A stretch of DNA of 64,000 nt from the NCBI RefSeq assembly GCF_026627445.1, contig NZ_JAPNLJ010000013.1:1-64000 (forward strand), read 5' to 3'. Of this stretch, positions 8,672 to 16,436 are shown piece by piece (positions within the stretch are counted from its first letter, which is position 1; every line of letters begins with the position of its first letter). This stretch comes from Streptomyces sp. H27-H1. Lineage in GTDB: Bacteria > Actinomycetota > Actinomycetes > Streptomycetales > Streptomycetaceae. The position numbers were made by a program, and so were the translations under genes. The notes beneath the pieces were generated by a model, which was given only the letters and a program-made list of their open reading frames with translations, made no database searches and was not told where the DNA came from.

Positions 8672-8700
8672 AGGCAAGTCACCGCCAAGCCAGCAGCAAG
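8672..8700 (+). promoter_or_regulatory. Candidate SARP binding site: three phased heptamers
   Basis: AGGCAAG (8672-8678), CGCCAAG (8683-8689) and CAGCAAG (8694-8700) repeat at exactly 11-bp intervals with 4-bp spacers. This is the geometry of SARP sites, with the three sites on one helix face. SARPs of the polyoxin/nikkomycin type are reported to bind CGGCAAG-like repeats. A weak -10-like GATGTT (8711-8716) follows about 10 bp downstream, and the THN synthase start is 70 bp away. The SARP encoded at 11,203 is the natural candidate to bind here. Confidence 0.62.
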
Positions 8701-8769
8701 CGCCATGCGCGATGTTGGGGAACGTACACGCTGTGAGGGCAGCAGAAATTCTCTACGTCAGAGAGATAG

Positions 8770-9909
8770 ATGCCAGGTATGCCAATTCTATGTAAGCCTT
8801 CGGTGAGCGTGCCGGAACACATCATCACGATGGAAGACACTCTGGCATTCGCCAGGGAGGCGCACGCGGGTAAGCCGCAGCTTCCGCTGGCCCTTCGACT
8901 GATAGAGAACACGGGGGTGCGGAAGCGGCACCTGGTCCAGCCCATCGAGAAGACGCTGAGCCACCCCGGATTCCAGGAACGCAACCGCATCTACGAGCTG
9001 GAATCGAAGAAGCGGTGCCCGGAAGTCATAGAAAAGGCCCTGGAGAACGCGGGCCTGGCGGCGACGGACATCGACGCGATCATCTACGTGTCGTGCACCG
9101 GGTTCATGATGCCCTCGCTCACCGCGTGGCTGATCAACACAATGGGCTTCCGCTACGACACGCGGCAGCTGCCCATCGCACAGCTCGGTTGCGCGGCGGG
9201 TGGCGCGGCGATCAACCGCGCCCACGATTTCTGCGTGGCGCACCCCGAGAGCAACGTCCTGATCGTCTCCTGCGAACTGTGCTCGCTGTGCTACCAGCCC
9301 GAGGCCGACGACATCGGCTCGCTGCTGTCGGACGGCCTGTTCGGGGACGCGGTCGCGGCCGCGGTGGTACGGGGGAGCGGCGGCGCCGGCGTCCTGCTGG
9401 AGCGCAATGCCTCCTACCTCATTCCGAACACCGAGGACTGGATCTCCTACTCCGTCCGGGACACCGGATTCCACTTCCAGCTCGACCGCCGAGTTCCCGG
9501 AACGATGGAACCGATCGCCCCGGTGCTGGGTGAGCTGGCCGCGCTCCACGGCTGGGACATAGGCGCTCTCGATTTCTACATCATCCACGCCGGCGGCCCC
9601 CGCATTCTCGACGACCTCGCCAAGTTCCTCAATGTGGACCGGACGGTCTTCCGGCACAGCTGGTCCACGCTGACCGAATACGGGAACATCGCCAGCGCGG
9701 TCGTGTTCGACGCCCTGCGCAGGCAGTTCGAAGAAGCAGAGAGGCTGTCGGCGGGATCCCCCGGAGTGATCGCCGGATTCGGCCCCGGAATCACCGCGGA
9801 AATGGCATTGGGCAGTTGGGTTCCGGCCGCCCCGCAGCACGTGGAGGCGAAATCGGCCGTCGCGTCGGTGCCGCGTCAGCTTTCGGGAAGCATGGTGAGG
9901 ACGGCATGA
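8770..9909 (+). CDS. rppA: Type III polyketide synthase, 1,3,6,8-tetrahydroxynaphthalene synthase
   Basis: This protein is very close to RppA of Streptomyces griseus, which condenses five malonyl-CoA into THN without an acyl carrier protein. Counted from the second ATG (8779), the catalytic triad falls at C138 (QLGCAAGG), H270 (IIHAGGPR) and N303 (EYGNIAS), the same numbers as RppA. The THNS-typical VSCTGFMMPS and SCELCSLCYQ cysteines are conserved. The first ATG (8770) has the better-placed purine-rich GAGAG; the second aligns exactly with the RppA N-terminus, so the start is uncertain by three codons. The gene overlaps the methyltransferase by 4 bp. THN would feed the cupin and aminotransferase encoded upstream. 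A role in THN-melanin alone is less likely given those neighbours. Confidence 0.95.
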   Translation: MPGMPILCKPSVSVPEHIITMEDTLAFAREAHAGKPQLPLALRLIENTGVRKRHLVQPIEKTLSHPGFQERNRIYELESKKRCPEVIEKALENAGLAATDIDAIIYVSCTGFMMPSLTAWLINTMGFRYDTRQLPIAQLGCAAGGAAINRAHDFCVAHPESNVLIVSCELCSLCYQPEADDIGSLLSDGLFGDAVAAAVVRGSGGAGVLLERNASYLIPNTEDWISYSVRDTGFHFQLDRRVPGTMEPIAPVLGELAALHGWDIGALDFYIIHAGGPRILDDLAKFLNVDRTVFRHSWSTLTEYGNIASAVVFDALRRQFEEAERLSAGSPGVIAGFGPGITAEMALGSWVPAAPQHVEAKSAVASVPRQLSGSMVRTA

Positions 9910-10904
9910 CCAGCACCCAGCCGACGTCGGATCGGATCATGCGGCTCATCACCGGGTACTGGGCAACCGGAATCCTGGGTACGGCCGCGAGCTACTCCCT
10001 GTTCACCCACCTGGAGGACGGCGCCACCTCCGCCGCCCACCTGGCCGAGCGCGCCGGGATCTCGGAGCGGGGCGCACAAGCCCTCCTCGACGGCCTGGTC
10101 AGCATCGGTCTGGTCGAGCCGGCCGGCGGCGGATACCGCAACACCGCCGAGGCGTCCGCCTTCCTGGTGGACGGCCGGGCCGCCTCGCTGAGCGGCTTCG
10201 CCAAGCTCAAGATGGGCCACATGGGCAGCCTTTCGGCGCTGCCCGACGTCGTCCGCGCCGGAGGCCCGCTGACGGACGCGGTGGTGGAGGTGGCCGACAA
10301 CCCGCACTGGGAGCAGCTCGTCCAGGCCATCGCCGCGCAGTCGGTTCCCGTCGCGAAGATCGCCGCCGAGACGCTGCGGCTGGCGGAGGCCGGAGAGGTC
10401 TCGATCCTCGACATCGGCGGCGGATCGGGCATCTGCTCGGGCATCTGGCTGGAATTGAACCCCGACGCGCGCGCGACCCAGCTCGACTGGGCGCCGATCA
10501 ACTCGATCGCCCGCAGGCTGCTCGCCGAGCGGGGCGTGGCCGATCGCGTCAGCTTCGTCGACGGGGACTTCCACACCACCGGATTTGGCGATTCCGCCCA
10601 TGACGTCGTGATGTACTCCAATATCGCCCATCAGGAAGGGCCGGACGAGAACACGGAGATCTTCGCCAAGGCGCGGAGCGCCCTGAAGCCAGGCGGAACG
10701 CTGGTCATCTCCGACTACATCGTCGAGGACGACCGCAGCGGCCCCCCCTTCGCGCTGACCTTCGCCTCGGAAATGCTGCTCAAGAGCAGGCACGGAAGCA
10801 CCTGGCGGCGTGCCGATTACCACGCCTGGCTCACCAAGGCGGGCTTCGGCGAAATCACCTTCCAGGCCACGCCTTCGCCGACCACGTTGATCTTCGCGAG
10901 GTAG
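9906..10904 (+). CDS. SAM-dependent methyltransferase with winged-helix dimerisation domain
   Basis: This 332-residue enzyme has the two-domain build of small-molecule O-methyltransferases. An N-terminal winged-helix dimerisation domain (about 10-100) precedes a Rossmann SAM domain with glycine loop ILDIGGGSGI near residue 170, an acidic residue after the second strand (QLDWAP) and the GGTLVISDYIVEDD segment. Its ATGA start overlaps the THN synthase stop, so the two are translationally coupled. The likely substrate is a THN-derived phenol or quinone. C-methylation also occurs in this superfamily (naphthoquinone meroterpenoids carry C- and O-methyls), and sequence alone does not separate the two. 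A strong terminator follows. Confidence 0.85.
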   Translation: MTSTQPTSDRIMRLITGYWATGILGTAASYSLFTHLEDGATSAAHLAERAGISERGAQALLDGLVSIGLVEPAGGGYRNTAEASAFLVDGRAASLSGFAKLKMGHMGSLSALPDVVRAGGPLTDAVVEVADNPHWEQLVQAIAAQSVPVAKIAAETLRLAEAGEVSILDIGGGSGICSGIWLELNPDARATQLDWAPINSIARRLLAERGVADRVSFVDGDFHTTGFGDSAHDVVMYSNIAHQEGPDENTEIFAKARSALKPGGTLVISDYIVEDDRSGPPFALTFASEMLLKSRHGSTWRRADYHAWLTKAGFGEITFQATPSPTTLIFAR

Positions 10905-10919
10905 TCGGAGATCTTTTTG

Positions 10920-10969
10920 CGGAGCGCCGGACGGCGGGGAAGCGGAATGCTCCCCGGCCCGGCGCTCCG
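10920..10969 (+). terminator. Terminator after methyltransferase
   Basis: CGGAGCGCCGG (10920-10930) pairs perfectly with CCGGCGCTCCG (10959-10969). An inner CGGGGA/TCCCCG stem extends it. A TTTTT run lies just before the stem. Confidence 0.85.
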
Positions 10970-11202
10970 AGCATGACCACTGATGGGCGGAACGCCACCG
11001 CATGGAGGAGCGCGGGACTCCGAATGTGCCCGGAACCACGGCTTCGGGTGCACGGTTTTCAGGCTTGGACAAAGTTCAACTCACGAAGTTTTCAACGGGG
11101 GTTGTCAGGCTTGATCGCCATGCTGGATCCTTCCTCGTGCAGAGGTGGCGACTCTCGCCATCCGGCCGAGGCCGGGGCGTACGCATCTTTCGGGGGAGCT
11201 TG

Positions 11203-12342
11203 ATGAATACAGAAGCAGTGAACGAAAAAATTGATTTCGGCATGTTGACCGCGGACCTCGAGGACGGCGGTAGACAGGCGATGGACTTTGTTCTCGAACA
11301 GCGATTGGGAGGCAGGAACAGGACCACGCGGAGCATCGCCGATCTGGAGCGGGAAGTACGGGAACTCCGGCAGGCGAACGAGACGCTGAAGATGTACTTC
11401 ACAATGGCGCTCGAACTCGATTCCCACTCCCCGCCCCCCGCCGCCGCCCTGGCGACTGCCCGCGAGAGGTCTGGTGCGCACGCCGTCGCGTCCCAGCCAC
11501 TCGTGCCGCGGCCGCGAGGCGCGCTCCGGTGGGCGGACACGGATCCCGAGCCGGGGCCGGACGCGGCGCCGGTCAAGGTGGAGTTCCGGGTGCTGGGTCC
11601 GGTCGAGGCGACCATCGGTGGCCGGTACGTGGACCTCGGGGCGACCAAGCAACGAGCCGCGCTCACCCTGCTGGTCAGCCAGGTGGGCCAGCCCGTATCC
11701 GTCGACGTACTGGTGGAAGCGCTGTGGGACGGTCAGCCGCCACAATCGGCGATCTCCTCACTGCACGCCTACATCGCGAACCTGAGGAGGGTCCTGGAGC
11801 CGGACCGTGCGCCGCGCAAGCCCGCGAAGGTGCTGCGCACGCGGGGTCGCGGCTATTTACTCGACAGCAGTGTCGTAGAGGTCGACGCCCACCGCTTCGG
11901 CACGTGCGCGACGGCCGGCTGGCAGGCGCTGGACCGGTGTGACCCGCAGCGGGCCCTGGTCGAGTTCGAGACCGGGCTGGCCCTGTGGCGCGGGGACGCC
12001 TACGCGGAAGTGGCCGATGCCACCCACGTATCGCCCGAGGTGGTACGGCTGGACGAACTGCGGCTCTCGGTGGTCGAGGGCCGCTGCGCCGCACTGATCG
12101 CCGTGGGAGCCCACGAAGTGGCCGTCTCGGAACTGGCGGGCTTCACCCAGGCCCATCCGCTGCGCGAGTACGGCTGCGAACTGTTCAGCCTGGCCCTGTA
12201 CCGGGGCGGCCGACAGGCCGACGCACTCTCGGTGCTGAGGATGCACCAGCGGCGCATGGCCGAGGACCTGGGCATATCGTCGAGCCCCGCGCTCCAGCGC
12301 CTCGAGGTCGAGATCCTGCGCCAGGCCCCCACGCTGGACTGA
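11203..12342 (+). CDS. SARP-family transcriptional activator with atypical coiled-coil N-terminus
   Basis: This 379-residue protein holds an OmpR-type DNA-binding winged helix (about 125-215; VEFRVLGPVEA, QRAALTLLVSQ, LHAYIANLRRVLEP, GRGYLL) followed by a bacterial transcriptional activation domain (about 220-370). This is the small SARP layout of pathway-specific antibiotic activators such as ActII-ORF4 and DnrI. The ATG follows GGGGGAG. Unusually, about 110 residues precede the DNA-binding domain. Residues 45-74 (DLEREVRELRQANETLK, then ALELDSH) closely resemble the C-terminal leucine-rich coil of IS3-family OrfA transposases, and a Pro/Ala-rich linker follows. It lies at the right edge of the cluster and is the likely activator of the THN synthase promoter. 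Confidence 0.92.
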   Translation: MNTEAVNEKIDFGMLTADLEDGGRQAMDFVLEQRLGGRNRTTRSIADLEREVRELRQANETLKMYFTMALELDSHSPPPAAALATARERSGAHAVASQPLVPRPRGALRWADTDPEPGPDAAPVKVEFRVLGPVEATIGGRYVDLGATKQRAALTLLVSQVGQPVSVDVLVEALWDGQPPQSAISSLHAYIANLRRVLEPDRAPRKPAKVLRTRGRGYLLDSSVVEVDAHRFGTCATAGWQALDRCDPQRALVEFETGLALWRGDAYAEVADATHVSPEVVRLDELRLSVVEGRCAALIAVGAHEVAVSELAGFTQAHPLREYGCELFSLALYRGGRQADALSVLRMHQRRMAEDLGISSSPALQRLEVEILRQAPTLD

Positions 12343-12350
12343 GCCCGAAG

Positions 12351-12408
12351 GCTGAGCCTGAGCTCTGAGCTCTGAGCCTGATGTCTGAGTTTGTTGTCTG
12401 AGTTTGAG
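12351..12408. repeat. CTGAG tandem repeat after the SARP stop codon
   Basis: TGAG recurs every 6-7 bp from the SARP stop onward. Two exact-phase 13-bp units at 12382-12394 and 12395-12407 differ by one base. It lies between convergent genes and could reflect replication slippage. Confidence 0.75.
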
Positions 12409-12416
12409 TCCGGGCC

Positions 12417-14324
12417 TCAGCCCGAGGCCAACCCGGCTCCCACACCGGGTACTTCACCCGCCCGCGCCCTGCGCCGCCCCGACCGGCTGCGCAGGGCGCG
12501 GGCCGAGGGAAGGAGGGTGCACAGGGCCGCGAGCGCGGCGCAGACACCGGCGACCGCGCCCATCGGGAGCCAGGGGACGACCATCGGGGAGTCGACTCCG
12601 AGGGCCGCGAGGGCTGCGCGGATGCCCGCCAGATTGACCACGGCGACCGCCGTCCCGAGGAGGGCGCCGACCGTGGCCGCCAGCAGGGATTCGGCTGTCA
12701 TCACGGTGAGGACCTGCGACCGGGTGGCCCCGGCCAGCCGGAGCAGGCGCAGGTCGCCGGCCCGGTCGGCGGCGGCCATCAGCAGGGTGTTGGCCAGCGC
12801 GATCGCCGTGTAGGCCAGGGCGATGCCGAGAACCATGACGTAGCCGAGCACCGTGAAGCGGTTCGTGCGCGGGTTTGTCGCCGTCAGCCACTCCTGCGCG
12901 GTGAGCGCCGTGGCCCCGTGGCGGGCCGCCGTCTCGCGGACCGCGCCGGCCGCGGACGCCGGGGCCTTGACCTCGACGCGCGAGACCTTCGCTCCGGGCG
13001 CGTTGCGCGGGGTGACGTAGGCGCCGTTGTCGCCGGTACCCGTCCGCATCACGGCCACGATCCGCAGCCGGACGGCAGTGCCGTCCGCCAGCCACAGCGG
13101 TACCACCTCCCCGACCCGGTGCTGCCACCACTCCTCGGTGACGATGATGCCGCCGTCGTCCAGGCCGGCGACCGAGCCGGCCACCACCGGCAGCCGGGAG
13201 ACCTCCGCCAGCGCCGCCGGGTCGACCGCCGAGGCCTCCGTCCGCACTTTTACGAAGCCCTCCTCCAGCACCGTCAGCCCGGTATCGGCCACCGCCAGCG
13301 CGCGCGCCCCGGGGATGCGGGCCATCTCCGCGGAGTCCGGCAGCCGCCCGCCGGTCAGTACGTAGTCCGCGCCGGTCCGCGCACGGGCCTCCACCGACTT
13401 CGCCTCCTTCAGGGTCGAGGCCGCGCCCAGCAGGGATCCGGTCAGCGCGACCATCACCAGCACCGGCGCCGCCACCGCGGCCGTCCGGCGGATCCCGGCA
13501 CTGGCGTTCGCCCGCACCAGCCGCCCCGCGTAGGAGGTCACCCGCACCGGGATCCACATCAGCAGCCGTACGACGGGCCGTACGAGCACCGGTGCCAGCA
13601 GTCCGCACGCGGAGATCAGCAGCATCGGCTGCCACGTGTACGTCTTGCGCTTGAGCAGCTCGCCCGGATCCGATCCGAGCCGCCACCCGACGAAGACGGC
13701 CGCGAACAGCAGCAGCCCGCCGCCGGCCACCCACCGGCCCGGCGTCATGGGCCGCTCGTCGGTGACGGCCTCGCGCAGCGCCTCCAGCGGACCGACCCGG
13801 CCCGCCCGCCGGGAAGCGGCGTAGGCACCCGACAGCGCGACGAGCAGCCCCGTCCAGAACGCCGCGTGCAGCGGCCAGGCCTGGTCCCCGATCGCGTACC
13901 CGGCGGGCGCCAGCCCCTCGGCCACGGTCCAGCGGGCCATCAGCGGCGCACCGGCCCCGCCCAGTACGATCCCGGCCGCGGACCCGGCCAGCCCGACGGC
14001 CGCCGCCTCCACCAGCACCAGCCGCCGCAGCTGCCCCGGCGTCGACCCGGCCAGCCGCAGCAGCCCCAGCTCGCGCCGCCGACCGGCCACGGCGTACGAG
14101 AACGTCGACGCCACCACGAACGCCGCCACGAACGAGCTCACCCCGCCCGCGGTGCCCAGCATCGAGTTGAGGCCCACCACGTCGGCCCCCGCCGGCATCG
14201 CCGCCGACGCGGCGAGCCCCAGTCCCATGACGGTCATCAGCGCGACCCCGAGGGCCACCGCCACGAACGTTCCCACCTGTGTCATCCAGCGCCGCCGCAG
14301 CGACCTCAACGCGATCTTCAGCAT
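12417..14324 (-). CDS. FtsX/MacB-type ABC transporter permease
   Basis: This 635-residue membrane protein has two FtsX permease modules. The N-terminal segment (residues 1-35) is a membrane anchor. Clusters of transmembrane helices occur at about 60-165 and 190-310. A soluble extracellular loop runs about 310-480, and a final FtsX four-helix module about 485-610 contains ADRAGDLRLLRLAGATRSQV, the typical cytosolic coupling helix. Such permeases export lipids or peptides or sense antimicrobials, and need an ATPase. None is adjacent: upstream lies a divergent histidine kinase. It is therefore an orphan permease or relies on an ATPase elsewhere. The two-component system next door is a plausible regulator, as in peptide-antibiotic detoxification modules. 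Confidence 0.88.
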   Translation of the reverse strand: MLKIALRSLRRRWMTQVGTFVAVALGVALMTVMGLGLAASAAMPAGADVVGLNSMLGTAGGVSSFVAAFVVASTFSYAVAGRRRELGLLRLAGSTPGQLRRLVLVEAAAVGLAGSAAGIVLGGAGAPLMARWTVAEGLAPAGYAIGDQAWPLHAAFWTGLLVALSGAYAASRRAGRVGPLEALREAVTDERPMTPGRWVAGGGLLLFAAVFVGWRLGSDPGELLKRKTYTWQPMLLISACGLLAPVLVRPVVRLLMWIPVRVTSYAGRLVRANASAGIRRTAAVAAPVLVMVALTGSLLGAASTLKEAKSVEARARTGADYVLTGGRLPDSAEMARIPGARALAVADTGLTVLEEGFVKVRTEASAVDPAALAEVSRLPVVAGSVAGLDDGGIIVTEEWWQHRVGEVVPLWLADGTAVRLRIVAVMRTGTGDNGAYVTPRNAPGAKVSRVEVKAPASAAGAVRETAARHGATALTAQEWLTATNPRTNRFTVLGYVMVLGIALAYTAIALANTLLMAAADRAGDLRLLRLAGATRSQVLTVMTAESLLAATVGALLGTAVAVVNLAGIRAALAALGVDSPMVVPWLPMGAVAGVCAALAALCTLLPSARALRSRSGRRRARAGEVPGVGAGLASG

Positions 14325-14421
14325 GGTTCCCAGCCAACCGGCCGCGCGGCCCCCCGTCAGCGGGGCAGGGGCGAGCCCCCGGGGTATGGCCAGCCCTACC
14401 GTGCCGCCCGCGCCCGCCGCC

Positions 14422-14427
14422 TACCGT
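14422..14427 (+). promoter_or_regulatory. Leaderless -10 element for the histidine kinase
   Basis: TACCGT (TANNNT type) ends 6 nt before the ATG at 14434, and there is no Shine-Dalgarno sequence. The placement is that of a leaderless transcript. Confidence 0.45.
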
Positions 14428-14433
14428 GAACCC

Positions 14434-15708
14434 ATGCCGCCCACCTTCCCCGTCCTGCCCCCGGGCCGGTACCCGCGCTCCGCCCGGCCCTGGCGCGCCG
14501 CCGCCTACCTGCTCGGCGGCTCCCTCACCGGAGCCCTCGCGCTCACCGTGCTGACACTGCTCGCCGTGTGCGGGACGGCGCTCGCCCCCGTCCTGGTGGG
14601 GCTGCCGCTGCTGGGTGCGCTCGCGCTGGCCGGAGTACCGTTCGCGGCCCTCGAACGCCGTCGGCTGCGGCTGCTCCACCCCGGCGCCGCGCCGCTGCCC
14701 GACCCGCACCGCGATCCGGACCGTACGGGGCTCGCGGCGTGGGCCCGCACCCGCTTCGGCGAGCAGGCGACCTGGCGGGAACTCGGCTACGCGGTGCTCG
14801 CCGCCACCCTCCTGTGGCCGCTGGAACTGCTCGCCCTCGGCGCCGCGTTCATCGTGCCCGGCGACCTCATCGCCACGCCCGTCATGCTCGCCCTCGACGG
14901 GGAACAGGCCAACCCCCTGAAGCTCCACGGCGTCACCGGCTACCCGGTGGCCCTGCTGTGCGCCGCCGCCGGACTGCTGCTCCTCCCGCTCTGCCTCTAC
15001 GGGCTCGGCGCGGCGGCGGCGGCCCGCGCGGCCCTGGCCCGGCTGGTGCTCGGCCCCGGCCGGGACGACGACCTGGCCGTCAAGGTCACCGAACTGACCA
15101 GCTCCCGAGCCCGGTTGGCGGCCGCCTTCGACGCCGAGCGGCGGCGCATCGAGCGCGACCTGCACGACGGGGCCCAACTGCGGCTCGTAGCCCTCTCCAT
15201 GACGCTGGGCCTGGCCCGGCTCGACGCCCCGCCCGGCAGCCCGCTCGCCGCGCAACTGGCCGCGGCGCACGCCGAGGCCGGGGCGGCGCTGACCTCGCTG
15301 CGCGAGCTCGTCCACGGCATCCACCCGCAGGTGCTCACCGACCGGGGCCTGCCCGACGCCGTCGCCGACATCGCCGACCGCTCCCCGATCCCGGTCGACA
15401 CCGACTTCGACCTCCCCGGCCGGCTGCCCGAACAGGTCGAGTCCGCCGGGTACTTCTTCGTCAGCGAGACCCTGGCCAACGCCGCCAAGCACAGCGGGGC
15501 GAACCGGATCACCGTCACCGGCCGGCACGACGGCAACCGGCTCACCGTGGAGGTGGCCGATGACGGCCGCGGCGGCGCGGACGCGGCGCGGGGGAGCGGG
15601 CTCACCGGGCTGGCCGACCGGATGTCCGTCGTGGACGGCAGACTGACCCTGACCAGCCCTCCCGGAGGCCCGACCCTGCTGCGTGTGGAGATCCCTTGCA
15701 TTCCGTAG
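14434..15708 (+). CDS. NarL-type sensor histidine kinase
   Basis: This 424-residue kinase has an N-terminal membrane sensor of the putative-sensor type with four hydrophobic segments (about 30-70 and 125-200). A short coiled linker leads to a HisKA_3 dimerisation domain with phospho-acceptor H244 in ERDLHDGAQLRL. The ATPase domain has the N box (ETLANAAKHSG) and G boxes (DDGRGGAD, GSGLTGLADR). Such kinases phosphorylate a LuxR-type response regulator, which is encoded immediately downstream with a 13-bp overlap. The start is set by the leaderless promoter pattern and by the onset of the sensor domain. The stimulus is unknown; envelope stress would fit the divergent FtsX permease. Confidence 0.93.
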   Translation: MPPTFPVLPPGRYPRSARPWRAAAYLLGGSLTGALALTVLTLLAVCGTALAPVLVGLPLLGALALAGVPFAALERRRLRLLHPGAAPLPDPHRDPDRTGLAAWARTRFGEQATWRELGYAVLAATLLWPLELLALGAAFIVPGDLIATPVMLALDGEQANPLKLHGVTGYPVALLCAAAGLLLLPLCLYGLGAAAAARAALARLVLGPGRDDDLAVKVTELTSSRARLAAAFDAERRRIERDLHDGAQLRLVALSMTLGLARLDAPPGSPLAAQLAAAHAEAGAALTSLRELVHGIHPQVLTDRGLPDAVADIADRSPIPVDTDFDLPGRLPEQVESAGYFFVSETLANAAKHSGANRITVTGRHDGNRLTVEVADDGRGGADAARGSGLTGLADRMSVVDGRLTLTSPPGGPTLLRVEIPCIP

Positions 15709-16412
15709 GCCCCGTAGGCCCCGTAGATTCCGACGGCTCGGCAGAGCCCGCAGGAGCCGGCCCGCAGTCGCTGCGCGTGGTCCTCGCCGAGGACTCCGTG
15801 CTGCTCCGCGAGGGCCTCGTCGGTCTCCTCGCCCGCTTCGGCCACCGTACGGTGGCGGCCGTCGGCGACGCCGCCGCCCTCGAAGCGGCCGTGGCCGAGC
15901 ACCGGCCGGACATCGTCGTCACCGACGTGCGGATGCCTCCGGACCACACCGACGAGGGGCTGCGCGCGGCCGTGCGGCTGCGCGAGACCCGGCCCGGCCT
16001 GCCCGTCCTGGTCCTCTCCCAGTACGTGCAGCGCTCCTACGCCGCCGAGCTGCTCGACTCCGGCGACGGGACGGCCGTCGGGTACCTGCTCAAGGACCGG
16101 GTCGGGCAGGTGGAGGAGTTCCGCGACGCCGTCGCGCGGGTGGCGGCCGGCGGGACCGTGGTCGATCCCGAGGTGGTACGCCGTCTCATCAGCCGCCGGC
16201 GCGATCCGCTGGAGCGGCTGACGGCCCGCGAGCGGGAGGTCCTCGCGCTGGTCGCCGAGGGGCACTCCAACGCCGAGGTGTCCCGCAGGCTCACCGTCTC
16301 CGAGGCGGCGGTCGGCAAGCACATCGGGAACATCCTGATGAAGCTCGACCTGCCCCCGGCGCAGGAATCCCACCGCAGGGTCCTCGCCGTCCTGGCCTAT
16401 CTGCGCGGCTGA
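15696..16412 (+). CDS. NarL/FixJ-family response regulator
   Basis: This 238-residue regulator has a receiver domain (about 26-145) with phospho-acceptor D77 in DIVVTDVRM and conserved Lys in GYLLKDRVG, then a LuxR helix-turn-helix (about 170-230; LTAREREVLALVAEGHSNAEV). The start is a TTG inside the kinase gene with GGAG upstream. The first 25 residues are a non-conserved tail, so a slightly later start is possible. The N-terminal coding DNA includes three GGCCCCGTA repeats. Overlap with the kinase gene implies co-translation. The probable target is the neighbouring permease gene, inferred from position only. Confidence 0.92.
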   Translation: MHSVGPVGPVDSDGSAEPAGAGPQSLRVVLAEDSVLLREGLVGLLARFGHRTVAAVGDAAALEAAVAEHRPDIVVTDVRMPPDHTDEGLRAAVRLRETRPGLPVLVLSQYVQRSYAAELLDSGDGTAVGYLLKDRVGQVEEFRDAVARVAAGGTVVDPEVVRRLISRRRDPLERLTAREREVLALVAEGHSNAEVSRRLTVSEAAVGKHIGNILMKLDLPPAQESHRRVLAVLAYLRG

Positions 16413-16436
16413 CCGGACCGGGAGCGGGGCGGCGGG

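Noticed and set aside
11203..11430. Remnant IS3 insertion sequence
   Set aside because: Only a short OrfA-like coil is seen, in frame with the SARP. No terminal inverted repeats, target duplication or OrfB catalytic segment is present nearby.
12454..15528. Minus-strand 1,024-codon frame across permease, kinase and promoter
   Set aside because: It crosses two real genes on opposite strands and is Arg/Gly-rich throughout, as expected of a GC-driven shadow frame.
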